64,000 nt of DNA. Origin: Lophium mytilinum (Eukaryota; Ascomycota; Dothideomycetes; Mytilinidiales; Mytilinidiaceae). Shown here piece after piece: positions 21,173-33,746 of the stretch. The stretch lies in assembly GCA_010093605.1 (NCBI GenBank), contig MU004199.1:937609-1001608 (forward strand), written 5' to 3'. The notes below the pieces were generated by a model. That model ran no database searches. It was not told where the DNA came from and was given only the letters and a program-made list of their open reading frames with translations. The position numbers and the translations under genes were made by a program. Within the stretch, counting starts at the first letter, position 1. Each line of letters starts with the position of its first letter.

Positions 21173-23723
21173 ATGGAGGACCCTGCAAGCGAGCTCAATC
21201 TCATCCGTGATCAACGCGCTAGCGTGCTGAGCTTACAAGAGCGCAAGTTTAGCAAATTTCAGAAGCTCCAACAGCAATATTTGCGTCTTCAAGAAGAATT
21301 GGATTCTCTAGAGGATGACTTGGAGCAAGGAGAAGTAGAGAAGGTTGTCACGGAAGCTGTAAGTTTCTGCGCAGTAGGGGCGTATTAGATCGTGACCTGA
21401 ATCTCGCTATAGGCAATTAGAAAGCAAGAACGTACAATTCGAGGCTCAAGCCTTCGCGAATCTCTGCTAGCAGCCCCTCCCAGTCTCAGGACTCCCACCT
21501 CGAAGCAATTGGAAACACAATCGCGAATCGAGAACGATCGTTTCGGCCCGTCGCAAACAAGCACGAATCGCTCGATACGAACACAAGGCTCTGCGAATCG
21601 GCTTGGAAGCCAATCATCCCGGGTAGCTTCAACGGATGAGATATTGCAGGCTCCATTCCCTCGGGCGTCAGCTCAATTGGGCATGGAAAGTGGCAAGAAT
21701 CAAGTGTCCCCGGCTCCACCACTGCTGTCCCGTTTTTCATCTTCCTCAGTACGAAATACTGCCAGCTCTACACCATCAAGAGCCTACGAAAATCCCGACA
21801 AAACGAGGGGGAATGCAAACCTGCAGGTGGGATACCATTGGGGAGCTCCAGTAGTCATCCCCACTGACGATGGAGTAATTGATCTTGGCGATGGAGACAA
21901 CGACTCAGACGAGTCAGCCGATTCAGGAAGAGAAGACGATCCAGATTACTCTCAACCCTCAAACGAGGACAGCCCACTTTCCCTTCCTGGGGTCACCGGC
22001 CAGCGTTCCTATCTGCCGAAGTATCCGCACGTTGTCTGCCTTCATGATGGAAGCTGGGTCGAGCTTGCATGCGACATCTGCGGCAGGAATTGCTTTGGTA
22101 CGAACTTTATCAGAGGGTTTATAGGTTTCCGCCGTCATCTTTGGGGCCATGATATTACAGCAGTCCTGGACTATCAGCACGTTATCGAACGCTGCAAAGT
22201 ACGAGAACTCTCAGCAGCCCAGGTTGAGGCGCTAGAAATGGGCCTACCCGGCGCTCCTGAGATGAAGATGAAACTTCAAACTCACCTGAGAAACGATTAG
22301 TCGAGGACCGCAAGAGCTAAGAAGAAGAGGAAAACCTCAACCCGCCTACAAATCGAAAAACCGAGACATACTAGAGTGCAGGTCTCAGTGGACAATTTCC
22401 CAGCGCTGCCAACTGTCGTCAAACGCTCCAACGGCAAGTATATTGAGCTAAGATGCAAACTTTGCAACGCGAATAGTTACCCAAAACACCCAAAACCATA
22501 CAACCTTCGTCCGTACAACAAATGGGTAAGTTTCCAACAGCACTTGCGACAGACACACAGAGAAGAATGGTACCAGAAGAAAGCTGCCATCAAGGCCGTG
22601 GGCCAAGGCGGGACGGACCATAATACTACTCTCCTGTTATGTTCTCAGAAGGTGCTTATTAGCGATCAACTGAAGGCTGTTAGGCAGCATGGGGCAAGCG
22701 CCTACGAAGGTAAGTTCTCCATGTGTGTCGCTTTATTTGTGCGCCCTCTGACGATCCACCAGTCAAGCTCAGTCCAACTCAAGGCTCGAAGCATCAGAGA
22801 GAAATAGGCATTGCGTCTACGGGCGCGAGAACGACATCCTAGACAATTCAGGAGATGAGGATACCGCCCGCTCAACAGACTACGATGATGACAGCGTGAT
22901 TGTGTCGCAATCGTTACCTCGTACTCGCGATCTTGAACGCAAACGACCCCGTCCGGATAATGAGCTCTTGAACGATACGCATAGGTAGGTGAATCAAAGC
23001 TTCCTGTCCATTGTACTTTCACGCACTCTTAATGCTTATCGTTGCTCACATCTGTAGGGTTGCCAGTAGATTTCCGCCATCCCACTTCTCTTCTCCGCAC
23101 AAACGATCAGAAACGCCAGACGACGAGATTGTGGTCCGCCAATCTCCCGCACGGTCGCCAATCGCAGACCAGATTACCGCGCACGCGTCACCAGTCCCAT
23201 CGCCGTCGAGCGAATTAGACCAGTGTCCCTGTACTCTATCCGGCCATCCTTGCGGGATGGTTGGGTGTGCAAAGATCAAGACATGTCAGGTTTGTCATCA
23301 GTGCTGTATTCCATTCCCAGTCTTGAGGATGTTCGCTAACGTCAGTGCAAGAATTACGAACATGATGACAATTGCATCATCGTTAATGAATGTAATGTTC
23401 GCATGACTTGTTACTCCGTCGTCCATGGACGAGAGTGCTTGGTGCGGGATAGAGGTTGCCCGTATGATCATGATGATCAAGAAGTTCGCCGGGAGATATA
23501 TAATCACTGTCATGATAGTCATGGACGCATACAGTTGTATCACGTGTACGGTACGGTGAGCCTCCTGATCGCTAGACGCTACGGGTATAGGGTATTAGTA
23601 TGTCTGGCTGGTAGATTCGAGGGTCGGACGGGGAATTACGGGTCAGTACGTTTAGCTAGTGGGTTATATCATAAAGATCCAGAGATGCAATATATCAAGG
23701 ACGCTTGTCGTCGTCGAGAATGA
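21173..23723 (+). CDS. Coiled-coil, two C2H2-like modules, CCCH-like finger; family copy C with one in-frame TAG
   Basis: Five exons: 21173-21358, 21413-22709, 22798-22984, 23058-23289, 23346-23723. All phases fit and would give 759 codons, except for one TAG at 22298-22300 (codon 358). Order: coiled coil (1-75); Ser-rich and acidic linker (GDGDNDSDESADSGRE); module 1 C282-x2-C285-x18-H304-x3-H308 with tail RELSAAQVEALEMGLPGA; basic spacer containing the TAG; module 2 C410-x2-C413-x25-H439-x4-H444 with tail ending GASAYEG; acidic stretch and RKRPRP; CPCTLSGHPCG box; CCCH-like C656-x8-C665-x6-C672-x3-H676; then a tail about 80 residues longer than in copy B. No intron removing the TAG keeps the conserved GLPGA tail, so it looks like a nonsense change (CAG to TAG, a RIP-type CpA change). 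Either a pseudogene or two shorter products. Confidence 0.68.
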
Positions 23724-24289
23724 GTGGGATAGAAGGGTTGTGCGTCTTGTCGGTAGGTTGAAGCGTGGAAGGGGATACGAATCTATATCATTATCCACTA
23801 CCTAGATTCATTCCATGACAACAAGCTGTATAAATTACAAGAGAGATTCCTTGCTATTTACGCTTCACTACTAAAGAGAATTCTTCAATGGTTACCTGGA
23901 TGACTGAAGAGATACGGAACAGTATTGGTTACCTGCACTCTATATATATTGACTGCTGAGCCGAAGTTTCCTTCTTCATCTTCTCCACTCCTTCAGCAAA
24001 CGAGCCTCAACCCAGTCTCTTCCTCTTTCCACTTTCATCGGCTCCTGGTCCTTGGGATAATACAAAAGTCGCTGCATCCGACGACTTGCGTAAGTGGTAA
24101 GCACCGTCCTCGCCCTATAGCCCCAAATCTTCAATCCAACCGCTCAAACCGTCGAACTGCTCTAACATACTTTCCAGGTCCTCATTTCTATCCCTCCACC
24201 ATTGCCAGGGAGTAGCAGCGAGGGTTACAGTAGGCGCACAGCGCCTCCTGTTTACAGCCTCACCGTCCTCCAGACCTCTTCTTCTCTAC
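23724..24289. other. Intergenic, no gene seen
   Basis: Downstream flank of copy C. Pyrimidine-rich stretches near 23970-24060 and 24250-24340 give short frames with no domain. No RNA gene was recognised. Confidence 0.4.
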
Positions 24290-24925
24290 ATTATCAGCAT
24301 CCAATACATCACGTACACGGCCTACAGCTCCTTGTTTCGTAATAGTTGACACCTCACTGCCTCCTCATGGATCTATGGACACAGAATTGCCGCGGTCTGT
24401 GGTTCTTTGAGGAGTCTCGGGAATCCGGAGCACTTATCGATTTCGGATGTGTACACTTTACTTAGCCGCCTGAGACACCCTCGCTGGGAATCCACTTGCT
24501 CCAAATGGTGAAGCTTCATCAGCCTCAAACATCGGAAATCGTATTGGAGCATTTCCAGCAGTGTCAGAAAACCAGCAATATTTCATTCGCCAGACTCAAC
24601 TTTCCGAGGCGTGTGCTGTTCCGGATGGGGAGGGGCCTCAGAGCTGCGGGAACCCCTCCCCATGTATGCGTACATCTATTACCACCTGCCGAGGTGCCCT
24701 GGCAGGGAATCCGACTTCTGGGGGTGGTGAAACTTCACCGGCCTTCGACATCTAAAAGCGCATTGGAGCACCACAAGCAGTGCGAGAAGACCAGTATGTT
24801 TTCCTTCGCCAGTCTGAACCTTTTGCGGCCAGTCCTGTTCTGGACGGGAAGCGGCATCGAACTGTGGGACAGACCTCCCATCTCTGTGTACACCCGTTAT
24901 CGCCGTCTAAGGTGGCCTGGCACGT
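24290..24925 (+). repeat. Three diverged tandem units with 219-bp period
   Basis: Successive units share ...TGGGAATCC.CTT......GGTGAA.CTTCA.C, ...TTGGAGCA...CCAGCAGTG or CAAGCAGTG...GAAAACCAG, ...TTCGCCAG.CT.AAC.TT...G.C..TGTTC.GGA.GGGA. The GTGAA(G/A)CTTCA boundary recurs at 24508 and 24727, exactly 219 bp (73 codons) apart; an earlier unit ends at 24508. Units 2 and 3 lie in one open frame (24496-25053), giving VKLH.P.TS...LEH..QC.KTS twice. That frame has no recognisable domain and ends at the LTR boundary. It may be a repeated relic gene or non-coding tandem DNA interrupted by the Gypsy insertion. Confidence 0.55.
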
Positions 24926-25044
24926 TTGCTGAAATCGAAGAAGTTTTGTTTCGATCTTTCTCAAGCTTTAGAAAGGGCATCAAGCCACCTCAGACGGCGG
25001 TGGAGACGGCGGTGTGCGTGCCTCGTGGCAATTCACTTGCCAAG

Positions 25045-25050
25045 TATTTG
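25045..25050. repeat. Left target-site duplication of outer Gypsy element (TATTTG)
   Basis: TATTTG directly precedes the left LTR (TGATATTTCC...) and is repeated at 41935-41940 directly after the right LTR (...ATTCCACA). One base is ambiguous, so the duplication may be 5 bp. Confidence 0.75.
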
Positions 25051-25253
25051 TGATATTTCCGATCACGTGATGTAAGAATTTAGAGGACAATAGATGTCAA
25101 TTCTATATAGGAATCTAGCTAGGCTATATATATATTAGAGAGGCCTATATAGGCCTTAATTATACTAGATCTATATAGAAAAGTATTTCTATAGTAGATC
25201 TATATATTATATATATAATATCTAAATATTAACTATATATTAAGAATTTTATA
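25051..25253 (-). repeat. Left LTR of outer Gypsy element (3' LTR)
   Basis: 203 bp, TG...(C/T)A ends on the plus strand. It is aligned base for base with 41732-41934 and almost all differences are C/T or G/A. The outer (left) 70 bp are nearly unmutated and keep the palindrome ATCACGTGAT at 25061-25070, while the inner end is heavily RIPped. Confidence 0.88.
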
Positions 25254-26585
25254 TTCTTCCCTTCTAGATCTAATTTACTATTAAATTATATTTATAATAG
25301 TATATTACGCTTACTACTTTATACTATACATTATTAGTATATTAGGCTATTAGCTTTTTTAGAAGCTTTAAAGCTTCTAGAGGTATATAATACTATAAAA
25401 GGTGCATTAGTAGGTAGTAATATTATAGTAATATTATCTAAGAGGGGTTTAGAATTCTTTAGAGGCCTACTACTATATTAGTAGAGGGAATAATAAAGGT
25501 ATTAGGATATTTAATAGCTTAATAGTAAGAAAGAATTAGAAGAGATTATAAAGTATTTATAATAGAGGGAATTATAAGGTAATATAAATATTAGTATACT
25601 AGCGCGCATTAGGTTCTAATACATAATTAGAGCTATAATAGCTAATAATAGGCTTATTAGAGATCTTATAAAGTTTTTTATAATCTAGTAAGAAGCTTAT
25701 AATCTTATATAGGTTTAAGAAGCTATTAGTATATTATAGAGTAGTAAGTAGTAATCTAGAAGTAATAGATTTAAGAATCTAGAGTATATATAAGGCCTTC
25801 TTAATACTCTTATACTCTTTCTTTTATACTTAACTTTCTTTTTTAAGGTTTAAGCTTCTTTTAACTTTAAAGGTTTATTAAAGACTCTTATAGCTTCTCT
25901 TCTTATTACTATTATTTTTCTTTATTAATTTCTTTATTAGAACTCTCTCTCTCTTAGTTTCTAAGCTACTTCTTTTTACTTTAAGTAAGTATTATAATAT
26001 TACTTAATACCTAGCCGGGTTCTATAGCCTCTAGCTTACTCTATAGAAGAGGTAGAGATAATAGAGGTAATAATTCTTTAAACTCTAGCTATAGTTATAA
26101 GGTTCTACACTCTTATAAATACTTAGGTATTTTAGCTTATAAAGCCTTATAGGCCTATAGTAAGTTTCTAATAATAGTTTAGCTCTTTCTCTTAATAAAG
26201 CTAATAAGATCTAGTTACTATTATACTTATATTAATTATTAACCTTCTAATAGTCTAGAGGTTCTATAATCTATACTATATATAGCTAATAGCCTTTAAT
26301 AACTCTATTTTACTTTCTTAAGCCTTTTAATACTATGCTATAGCTTCTAATTATTTAAACTATACTAAATACCCCCTAAAGTTTAAAGGTAGTAGTAGAG
26401 CTTAGAAAAATATACTACTTTAAGGGTTTCTTAGTAATATTAGAGATAATAAACTAATTTTAAATAAGAACTATAGCTATACTTTATACTTTATAGGGCT
26501 TCTTAAATAGTATTTAGGCTTAAGAGTAGATTATAGTAAGAATTCTAGGGCTTCTTCTATCTTTAGGGCCTATAACTACTACTTA

Positions 26586-26590
26586 AAAAC
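26586..26590. repeat. Left target-site duplication of nested element (AAAAC)
   Basis: AAAAC precedes the nested left LTR. AAAAT at 33742-33746 follows the right LTR and differs by one C-to-T transition, as expected after RIP. Confidence 0.65.
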
Positions 26591-26790
26591 TATTAGGTTT
26601 ATAGCTAAGAAAAGAGTTATATTTCTATTAATAAGGTTGCATAGAAAGAAGAGAGGCTCTAGCTACAAGCCTACTATATAGTTAAGTGCGCGCTAGAAGA
26701 ATTCTTAGCCTAAAGATTATATAACGTCCGTGCATATAATAACCCCTAACCTTAATAACTACTAAGAGAATACTAAGAAATAATATAATA
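26591..26790 (-). repeat. Left LTR of nested element (3' LTR)
   Basis: 200 bp, TATTAGG...TATAATA, matching 33542-33741 with few differences (for example GCATAGAAAG vs GCGTAGAGAG and CTAGAAGAATTC vs CCGAAAGAACCC), all transitions. The near identity of the two LTRs indicates insertion not long before RIP stopped both. Confidence 0.88.
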
Positions 26791-29700
26791 TATACCCCCC
26801 CTTTAAAACCTAAGCTTCTATAAGAACTAGATATAGAAAAAGACTTACTATTTAAACTTATATATTAGATAGCTAATATAGGCGTAGCTCTATATATAGA
26901 TAGAGCGTGCTAATAAAACTATATAGGTAGGCGTTCTTAGTTAAATTAATTCTACTATCTAATAGCGGCGCAGAATCTTAGTTTATACTAGACTATTATA
27001 ATAATATAGTAATATTCTAGAGGTTCTACTATATAGGTAGAGTCTAGTCCTTTAGTTTAATAAAGTAAGTAGGTAGTTTAGGTTTCTATAGGCTATAATA
27101 ATAGAAGTTAAAAACCTTATAGAGGCAGCCTTTAAGGTTTCTAGATAGTTACTAGAATTAATAAGGCCTTATACTACTAATATAGTAGACTTTATATTAA
27201 ATATTATTATTCTTAATATATAAGTTAATAATTTAGGCAACTATAAATTCCTCTACTAGCTTATTATTATCCTCTTATTAGATTAGCTCTAGTAGTAGTA
27301 TAGATTCCGGGTAATTCTAGCCCTTAATAGGCTTAAATATATTAAAATAGAGTAGTAATAGATAAAAGACATTATATATCTTTATATTAGATAGTAAGTC
27401 TAGTTAAAAGGCGGCGCCCTAATTAATAACCTTATTAATATAGAAGGGGCCTATAAATTTATTATTAAGCGCTTTCTTAGCGCGATCTAGTTTAATATTT
27501 TTTACATTAAGCTAGACTATATTATTAATGCGTATATCTACTACTATATTCTAGTAGTAGTTAGCTTAGTAAGCTTATTCTTTCTAAGCCTATATAATAT
27601 AGTTCTATAGGTAGATCTTAATATCCTTTAGGCGTTAAGCTATATTATTAGCTAGCTCGCGTTTAATCTCCTTATTTTTAGATATCTTTTTATTATTAGT
27701 AGTTAGTAGCTTAAGCTCTAAGTAAGAAGTATAGCTATAATTAGTAAAGAATAGTAATAGGCCTATAGTAGCTAATATATAGATATTTATAATAAGTTCT
27801 ACTAAGAGTAGTAAGTTATACTAATTATTCTATATATAGTTAATATAGGCTTATAGATACTTCTTTATATTAGTATTAGCAATTTCTATTTAACTATCTA
27901 TTTCTAGGTGGAAGGCGGTGGACGTATTAAGCAATAATTATAACTAATAGTAGAGGTGTTGCTAGAACTTAGAGGTAAATTATATGCCTAGATTACTAGT
28001 AATAGATATTAGTAGCCTATAGAGTTAATAGATCTATTAGAAGTAGACCTCTATAAGCTTATCTACTTCTAGGGAAGTAATAGGGAGAAAGTAATATTTC
28101 TTTAAGAGTCTATTAATTATAACTAGTATATAATAGTACTTACGCCTATAATATTTATAGATAGGCAGGTTAACTATATAGTCTATAGCAATATTACGCT
28201 AGTAATAGAGGGGGATAGGTAATAGGTATAGAAAGCCTTACTTAGTAAAATTAGAAGGCTTAATATTATAATAACATTAATAGGTATTAATATATATTAT
28301 AATTAATTTAGTAAACCTAGGCTAGTAGTAGCTAGGGTAAATCTATTATAGGTAATTAGCGTAGCCCCTATATCCTGCGCTAGTATAGTTATAGCCTAGC
28401 TATAAGATTCTTAGCTAGAGTGCGGCTAATTATAGTATAAATAGTTATCTAGATTTCTTATAGAGGACCTATAGCTTATTATTAGTAACCTCTAGCTTAC
28501 TTATTAATAGCTGGACGCGCTTATCTTTTAGAATATTGCGTGGCAGCTTTTAATTACTGCGCTGCTTAAGCACTATAATATAGTAGACTAGGTAGTTATT
28601 TAACTTATTATCGGGATTACTACCTCTTTCTTAGAAAGCGCTTTTATCTATATTATAGGCCTCTTTAATAAGTTTATATAGAGGCTAGGTATAATTTATA
28701 ATATCTATAGTATAGATATAGAGTTCTTTTAATACCTTAGAGGTAAGATTCTTTATCTTAATTATAGTTTACTACTAAAATAGGAATTATTTATTATTAT
28801 TAGATTATAGAAGGTCCTAGCTATAATATATAAGACTATTTAGTTTAGTTTCTAGGTAGCTAGGCTAGTATATTAGAACGTAATTAATTTCTAAAAGAAT
28901 CTATAGCTAGCGTATCTATCGCTAATTAAGCTATTACATAGTTATAAAGTATAGCAGATTTTAGTAATCTATTAGTACTTAGATAGGGTTCTAGTATCTA
29001 TTACCTTAGTACTATAGTTCCTATTCTTTAAAGGTAAGAATAATAGCAAGTAACTTCTTATTATAGATCTTATAGTTACACTCTACTAGTATTATCTTAT
29101 AGAAGTAAAAGGTAACTAGGTACTATATACTATTATTATATAGCTATAAGAATACGCCTACGGCTATATAGTTAGATGCATCTATTTTAATATATAATTT
29201 CCTATTAGGATTAAAGTATTTAAGATAGGGCGCAGTAGTAAACGCTATTTTAAGGTCGTTAAAGGCCTTTTAGTAGCTTAATATCTATTTAAAATAGATA
29301 CGCCTATCTAGTCCCTTTTATAAGAGGTTAGTAAGCGGCTTATATAGTTATAAGAAGCCTTAGATAAATTACCTATAGAAGTTAGCTAAGCCTAAAAAGG
29401 CCTAAATATTCTTAAGGCATATAGAAGTAGCCTATTTAGTAACTACTTTAACTTTCTCTAGATCTATCTTAACGCCCTTAGTTATAATAATAAGGCTAAG
29501 GTATTTAATACGCTTAATAAGAAATTTATACTTATTAATATTAAGAAAGAGGCCTACCTTATATAGTTAGTCTAGAACTTTTTATATATAGATAATATAG
29601 TCCTCTTTAGTTCTATCTATAAATACTAGTATATTATCTATATAAGCTAAATAGAAGTTATCTAAATATTTACGTAATATATTATTAATAAATATTTAGA

Positions 29701-32700
29701 AGGTGCTAGGGCCGTTATATATACTAAATCCTAAGACTTTAGATTAGAATATTCTGTACTATATAATAAACGCCGTTTTCTATTTATTACTAGATTTAAT
29801 ATATACGCGATTAAAGGTAGAAATAATATTTAATTTAGTATACTATTTAGCCTTATAGAGGCGGTTAAGCGTTTTCTAGATAATTAGAATTAGGTATTAA
29901 TTCTTTATAGTAATAGCGTTAAGGCTATAATAATTAATATAGAACTAGTAGGTTCTATCTAGTTTCTTAATAAGAAGTACAGGCGCGTGCGTAGAAGAGT
30001 TGCTATTCTTAATAAAACTATTACCTAGTAGCTTCTAGAGTTTATTATAGATAATACAGTTCTTTTCCTCTAATACTGCTCGGGTCTTATATTTAAGTAG
30101 TAGCGCGTCTAGCTATAGAAGAATTATATAGTTATAGTTATAGTATAGGGGTAGGTTTTCTACTTCTTATTATAACTATATATTAACCTAAGAATAGAAA
30201 CGCTTATCTAACTATTTCTAAAGTTTATTAGATAAATACATCCTTTATTCCTTTATAAACTTATTATATTTATTAACTAATAAGGTATAGAGCTTAAGTG
30301 TGCCGCCCTCTTCTAGAACGCTTATAACGTATTCTATTATAGGTATATTAAATAAGAAGTTATCTAGTATAGAGATAAACTCTAGCCTATAGATCTAAAT
30401 AAGGTCTTTAGACTTAGCGCGGTAAATATAGCGTTCTATAGAACTAATAGATATTATAAATAGAAATATAGACTAAAGTTTAACTAGCCTAGTAGGTTAT
30501 ATAGCGCCCTTATAGAAAATCTTTATAGGTACGCTATTACTATAGTAGTATAGATTACAGCATTATAATTAATAGAAGTAGAAGCTTTTCTTAATAAAGT
30601 TAATTTCTAGATTATAGGTTTTATACTAATCTATTCTAAGAACTATAGGTATATAGCCTAGGTCTATAATATAGTAGACTAGTTACTTTATATAGAAGCC
30701 TATAGTAATATTAATAATTACTATATATATAATAGATTATAAGAAGTTAGAATTATTAATATATATTAAGTAGTAAGGGGAATTAAGAGGGATATAATAG
30801 ATTTTATATTTACGCGTAAATAATTAATTAATAAAAAAGAATATTATACTATTATTAGAGAGAGAGTAAGTATAAATAATTTAATTACTATCTAAGGCTA
30901 TAGAATAAGAAAGTAAGTACTAACTACCTTTCTTTAGCTAGAGCTTTATAATATCGTGCTAAGTATATATAATAGCTGTGGCGGAAATATAAAGTTCTAG
31001 CTAGCTCTTATTATTCTTAATATACTCTAGCACCTTTTATAGCTAGAAAGGGGTATTAAACTAGGGTAGAGGTTTTACTACCTTCTTTATTTAGTACTTT
31101 TTAGGTGTTCTATATTTAGTACCCCTATAGCGGCTTTTATATAGTTTCTAGTTCTTTCTTTATAGTTCTAGAAGGTTATTAGTAGAAACTAAGTTACCAC
31201 ATTTAGAGAAAGTTAGTATAGAATAGGGGGAAGATAATAGGGTTAATAATAGGGTTAATAATAGGGTAGATAATAGGGTAGGTTTATAATTAATTATAAC
31301 GGGTCCTTAGGCGCGACTATACTTAAGAACTACTTATTTTTCTAGCTAGAAAACGTAGTATTAGTGGCGCGTAGAGAAAGGCCGCTAGTTATCTAGATAG
31401 AGAAGTTTTAAAGAGGGCAGTTATTATCCACTATATAATAACTAATGCAGCGGCAGTAGTTATAAGCGCCCGCTATATATATTCTCTTCTTATTAGCTTT
31501 AGTAAGCTTACTAATACTCTAGATATATACTAGTTTATCTACTAGATTTATAGCGTGCAAGCATTATTCTATACTAGCCGCGGCTATAATAGTAGATGCG
31601 CGCGGAGTAGTTAATAAAGTTATAGAAGAAGTTATTATAGTTATAGTTATAGTATTAGTATCTATAGTAGGCGTAGATAAGTAGCCGCTATAGCTGCAGC
31701 CACGGCCGTAAGTTAATTAAGTAGGCGTAGTTAATGCCGTAACCTAACGGGGCTAGAAGATAAGAATATTATACTTCTTAGCTTACTAGAAGGCTATATT
31801 CTATATATCTATAGTATAAATATATTATATAAAGTTATTAAAGTAATTATATATTACTCTATTAATAAGCTTAAATTATAGGTATAGTATAAGACGTATC
31901 TTAAACTAATAGATAAGCTTAGCGGCCCCCCGGTTAAGATTACTAGTAATATCTAGAAAGCGGTTATAAAATATAGTAAATAAATTATTATCTATATAAA
32001 GAGTTTCTAGCTATATTAGGGCCTTAGCCTTAATATTATATTTACTATATCTATTATCTAGAGAATAAAGGGCGTTAATCTTATTATAGATAACCTAATT
32101 ATAGCAGTATACCTAAATGCGCTTAAAGGGTTTATCTAAGAGGACGCTCTTAATATAATTAAGCTTATAGTTATCTATCTTATTAGAAAAGGCGTAGTAA
32201 ATCTTAGTAAGGACCTTACTATACTAGATTAAATATGCGTCTAGGTCCTCTCCATTAAATATAACCGGGTCCGGCCAGCAGTAGGTGCGCTAGTAGAACG
32301 TTAATAATAGTAGTTAAGTATATAGTAGAGTATAGCTATTATAGTAGCTATTATTATAATATTAGTTATCTAATTATTTATTATATAGAGAGGCGGAGCG
32401 GCGGGCTTAGTTACTACCGCTGTAGAGATTTATATATAGAGTAGAAGAAGTATATATAGGCTCTATATAGGTATTATTATTATAGCTATTATAACTAAAG
32501 TTATTAGGCCTATCTAGGGGTTATTCTCCGGCTCTACCGTTTATCCGCTAATAGTTAACGTTATTATTGCGCCGCTTATTATTATTAAAATAAACGGGTT
32601 CTTTAGACGTTATCTTAGCAGGTTTAGACTATTACTATTATTATTAGAGGTTGTATATGTAGGCTTATATAGCCTAGAGGCTAAGCTTAGAGTTATTAAG

Positions 32701-33541
32701 CTAAATCTTTAAGTCCCTAAGTTTCTTATTTATATTATTAAACTTTTTATAAAGGTTTATAGATATATATTTCTATTTCTCTAAGCCGGCACTATAGTTA
32801 TTAATATAGATATTAGTACTCTTAACTAGCACGCGTAGCAGTTTAAAGGCTTTAAGCGGCTTAGAGTTTACCTATTAATAGAACTTAAATAAGCTCTAGA
32901 ATATAGTACCTTCTAGCTTTATAGTTAGGTCCTTAATATTATATAAATTTAGAAGAAGGTTAAAGGTAATAGGGCTTTTAGTATTCTAGAAGTCTACTTT
33001 AATAGTATAGAAGTTCTAGGTATTAAGCGCCTCTACTATAGCTATATTAAGTAGCTTACTAACGCACTTACGCCACTTAGTTAGACAGTTTTATTAATTC
33101 TTTATGCGTAAGGCTAAGCGGTTAAGGTTTACTAGTAGTACTTTCTTATCCGCTTCTTTAAAGATGTCGCCCTAAGTATTATTCTATATCTTCTTAATAT
33201 TCTAGTAACTAACTCCCCCCTTACCTTATAGAATGTTAGAGTTATAGGGTTACCTACCGGGCGTATTATTAAGGTGGTTAGTTATACCTAGTTATTTATA
33301 GTAAGGCCTAGGCTTTATATAGTATAGAAAATAAGAAGAGAGTATTTAAGTAAATAAGTAAGTAAGTAAGTAAGTAAGAAAAGGAAATATATTAGTTTTA
33401 AGGTTAGTAATTAAGTAATTATATAGCTAAATCTTAAAGCTAGCAGCACCTATATAGGTGCGCGCGTATATAGCGGTATAGCTATATAAAAAGAAATTAA
33501 GGTTTCTATATTTCTAGGTTTTAAAGAATAACGCAACCTAG

Positions 33542-33741
33542 TATTAGGTTTATAGCTAAGAAAAGAGTTATATTTCTATTAATAAGGTTGCGTAGAGAGA
33601 AGAGAGGCTCCGGCTATAAGCCTACTACATAGTTAAGTGCGCGCCGAAAGAACCCTTAGCCCGAAGATTATGTAACATCCGTGCATGTAATAACCCCTAA
33701 CCTTAATAACTACTAAGAGAATACTAAGAAATAATATAATA
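33542..33741 (-). repeat. Right LTR of nested element (5' LTR)
   Basis: 200 bp partner of 26591-26790. It is slightly less RIPped, retaining CCGGC, GTGCGCGCCG, CCCGAAG and CATCCGTGCATG. Confidence 0.88.
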
Positions 33742-33746
33742 AAAAT
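33742..33746. repeat. Right target-site duplication of nested element (AAAAT)
   Basis: Partner of AAAAC at 26586-26590, with one C-to-T difference. Confidence 0.65.

Larger units (their letters stand above)
26591..33741 (-). mobile_element. Nested RIP-inactivated Ty3/Gypsy LTR retrotransposon
   Basis: A 7151-bp element with 200-bp LTRs inserted into the outer Gypsy element. Minus-strand orientation is shown by the polypyrimidine CCCCCCC just inside the left LTR (the PPT on the minus strand) and by readable domains in order: reverse transcriptase AYIDNILVFIDRTKEDYI (YxDD with D-to-N) near 29650-29595, RNase H KIDASNYIAVGV near 29190-29150, and integrase STAFHLEIDS.IEIANTNIKKYL (HPETDGQTE motif) near 27935-27860. 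RT-RH-IN order is Gypsy. Stops are pervasive and no open frame survives. Confidence 0.87.

Noticed and set aside
22200-22314. Intron in copy C that would remove the TAG
   Set aside because: The only upstream GT donors (AAAGTACGA, CAGGTTGAG) would delete the ELS...GLPGA tail that is conserved in copy B.
24496-25053. 185-codon frame over the 219-bp tandem units as a gene
   Set aside because: No domain, no clear start or intron structure, and the stop is supplied by the LTR edge; recorded as a repeat array instead.
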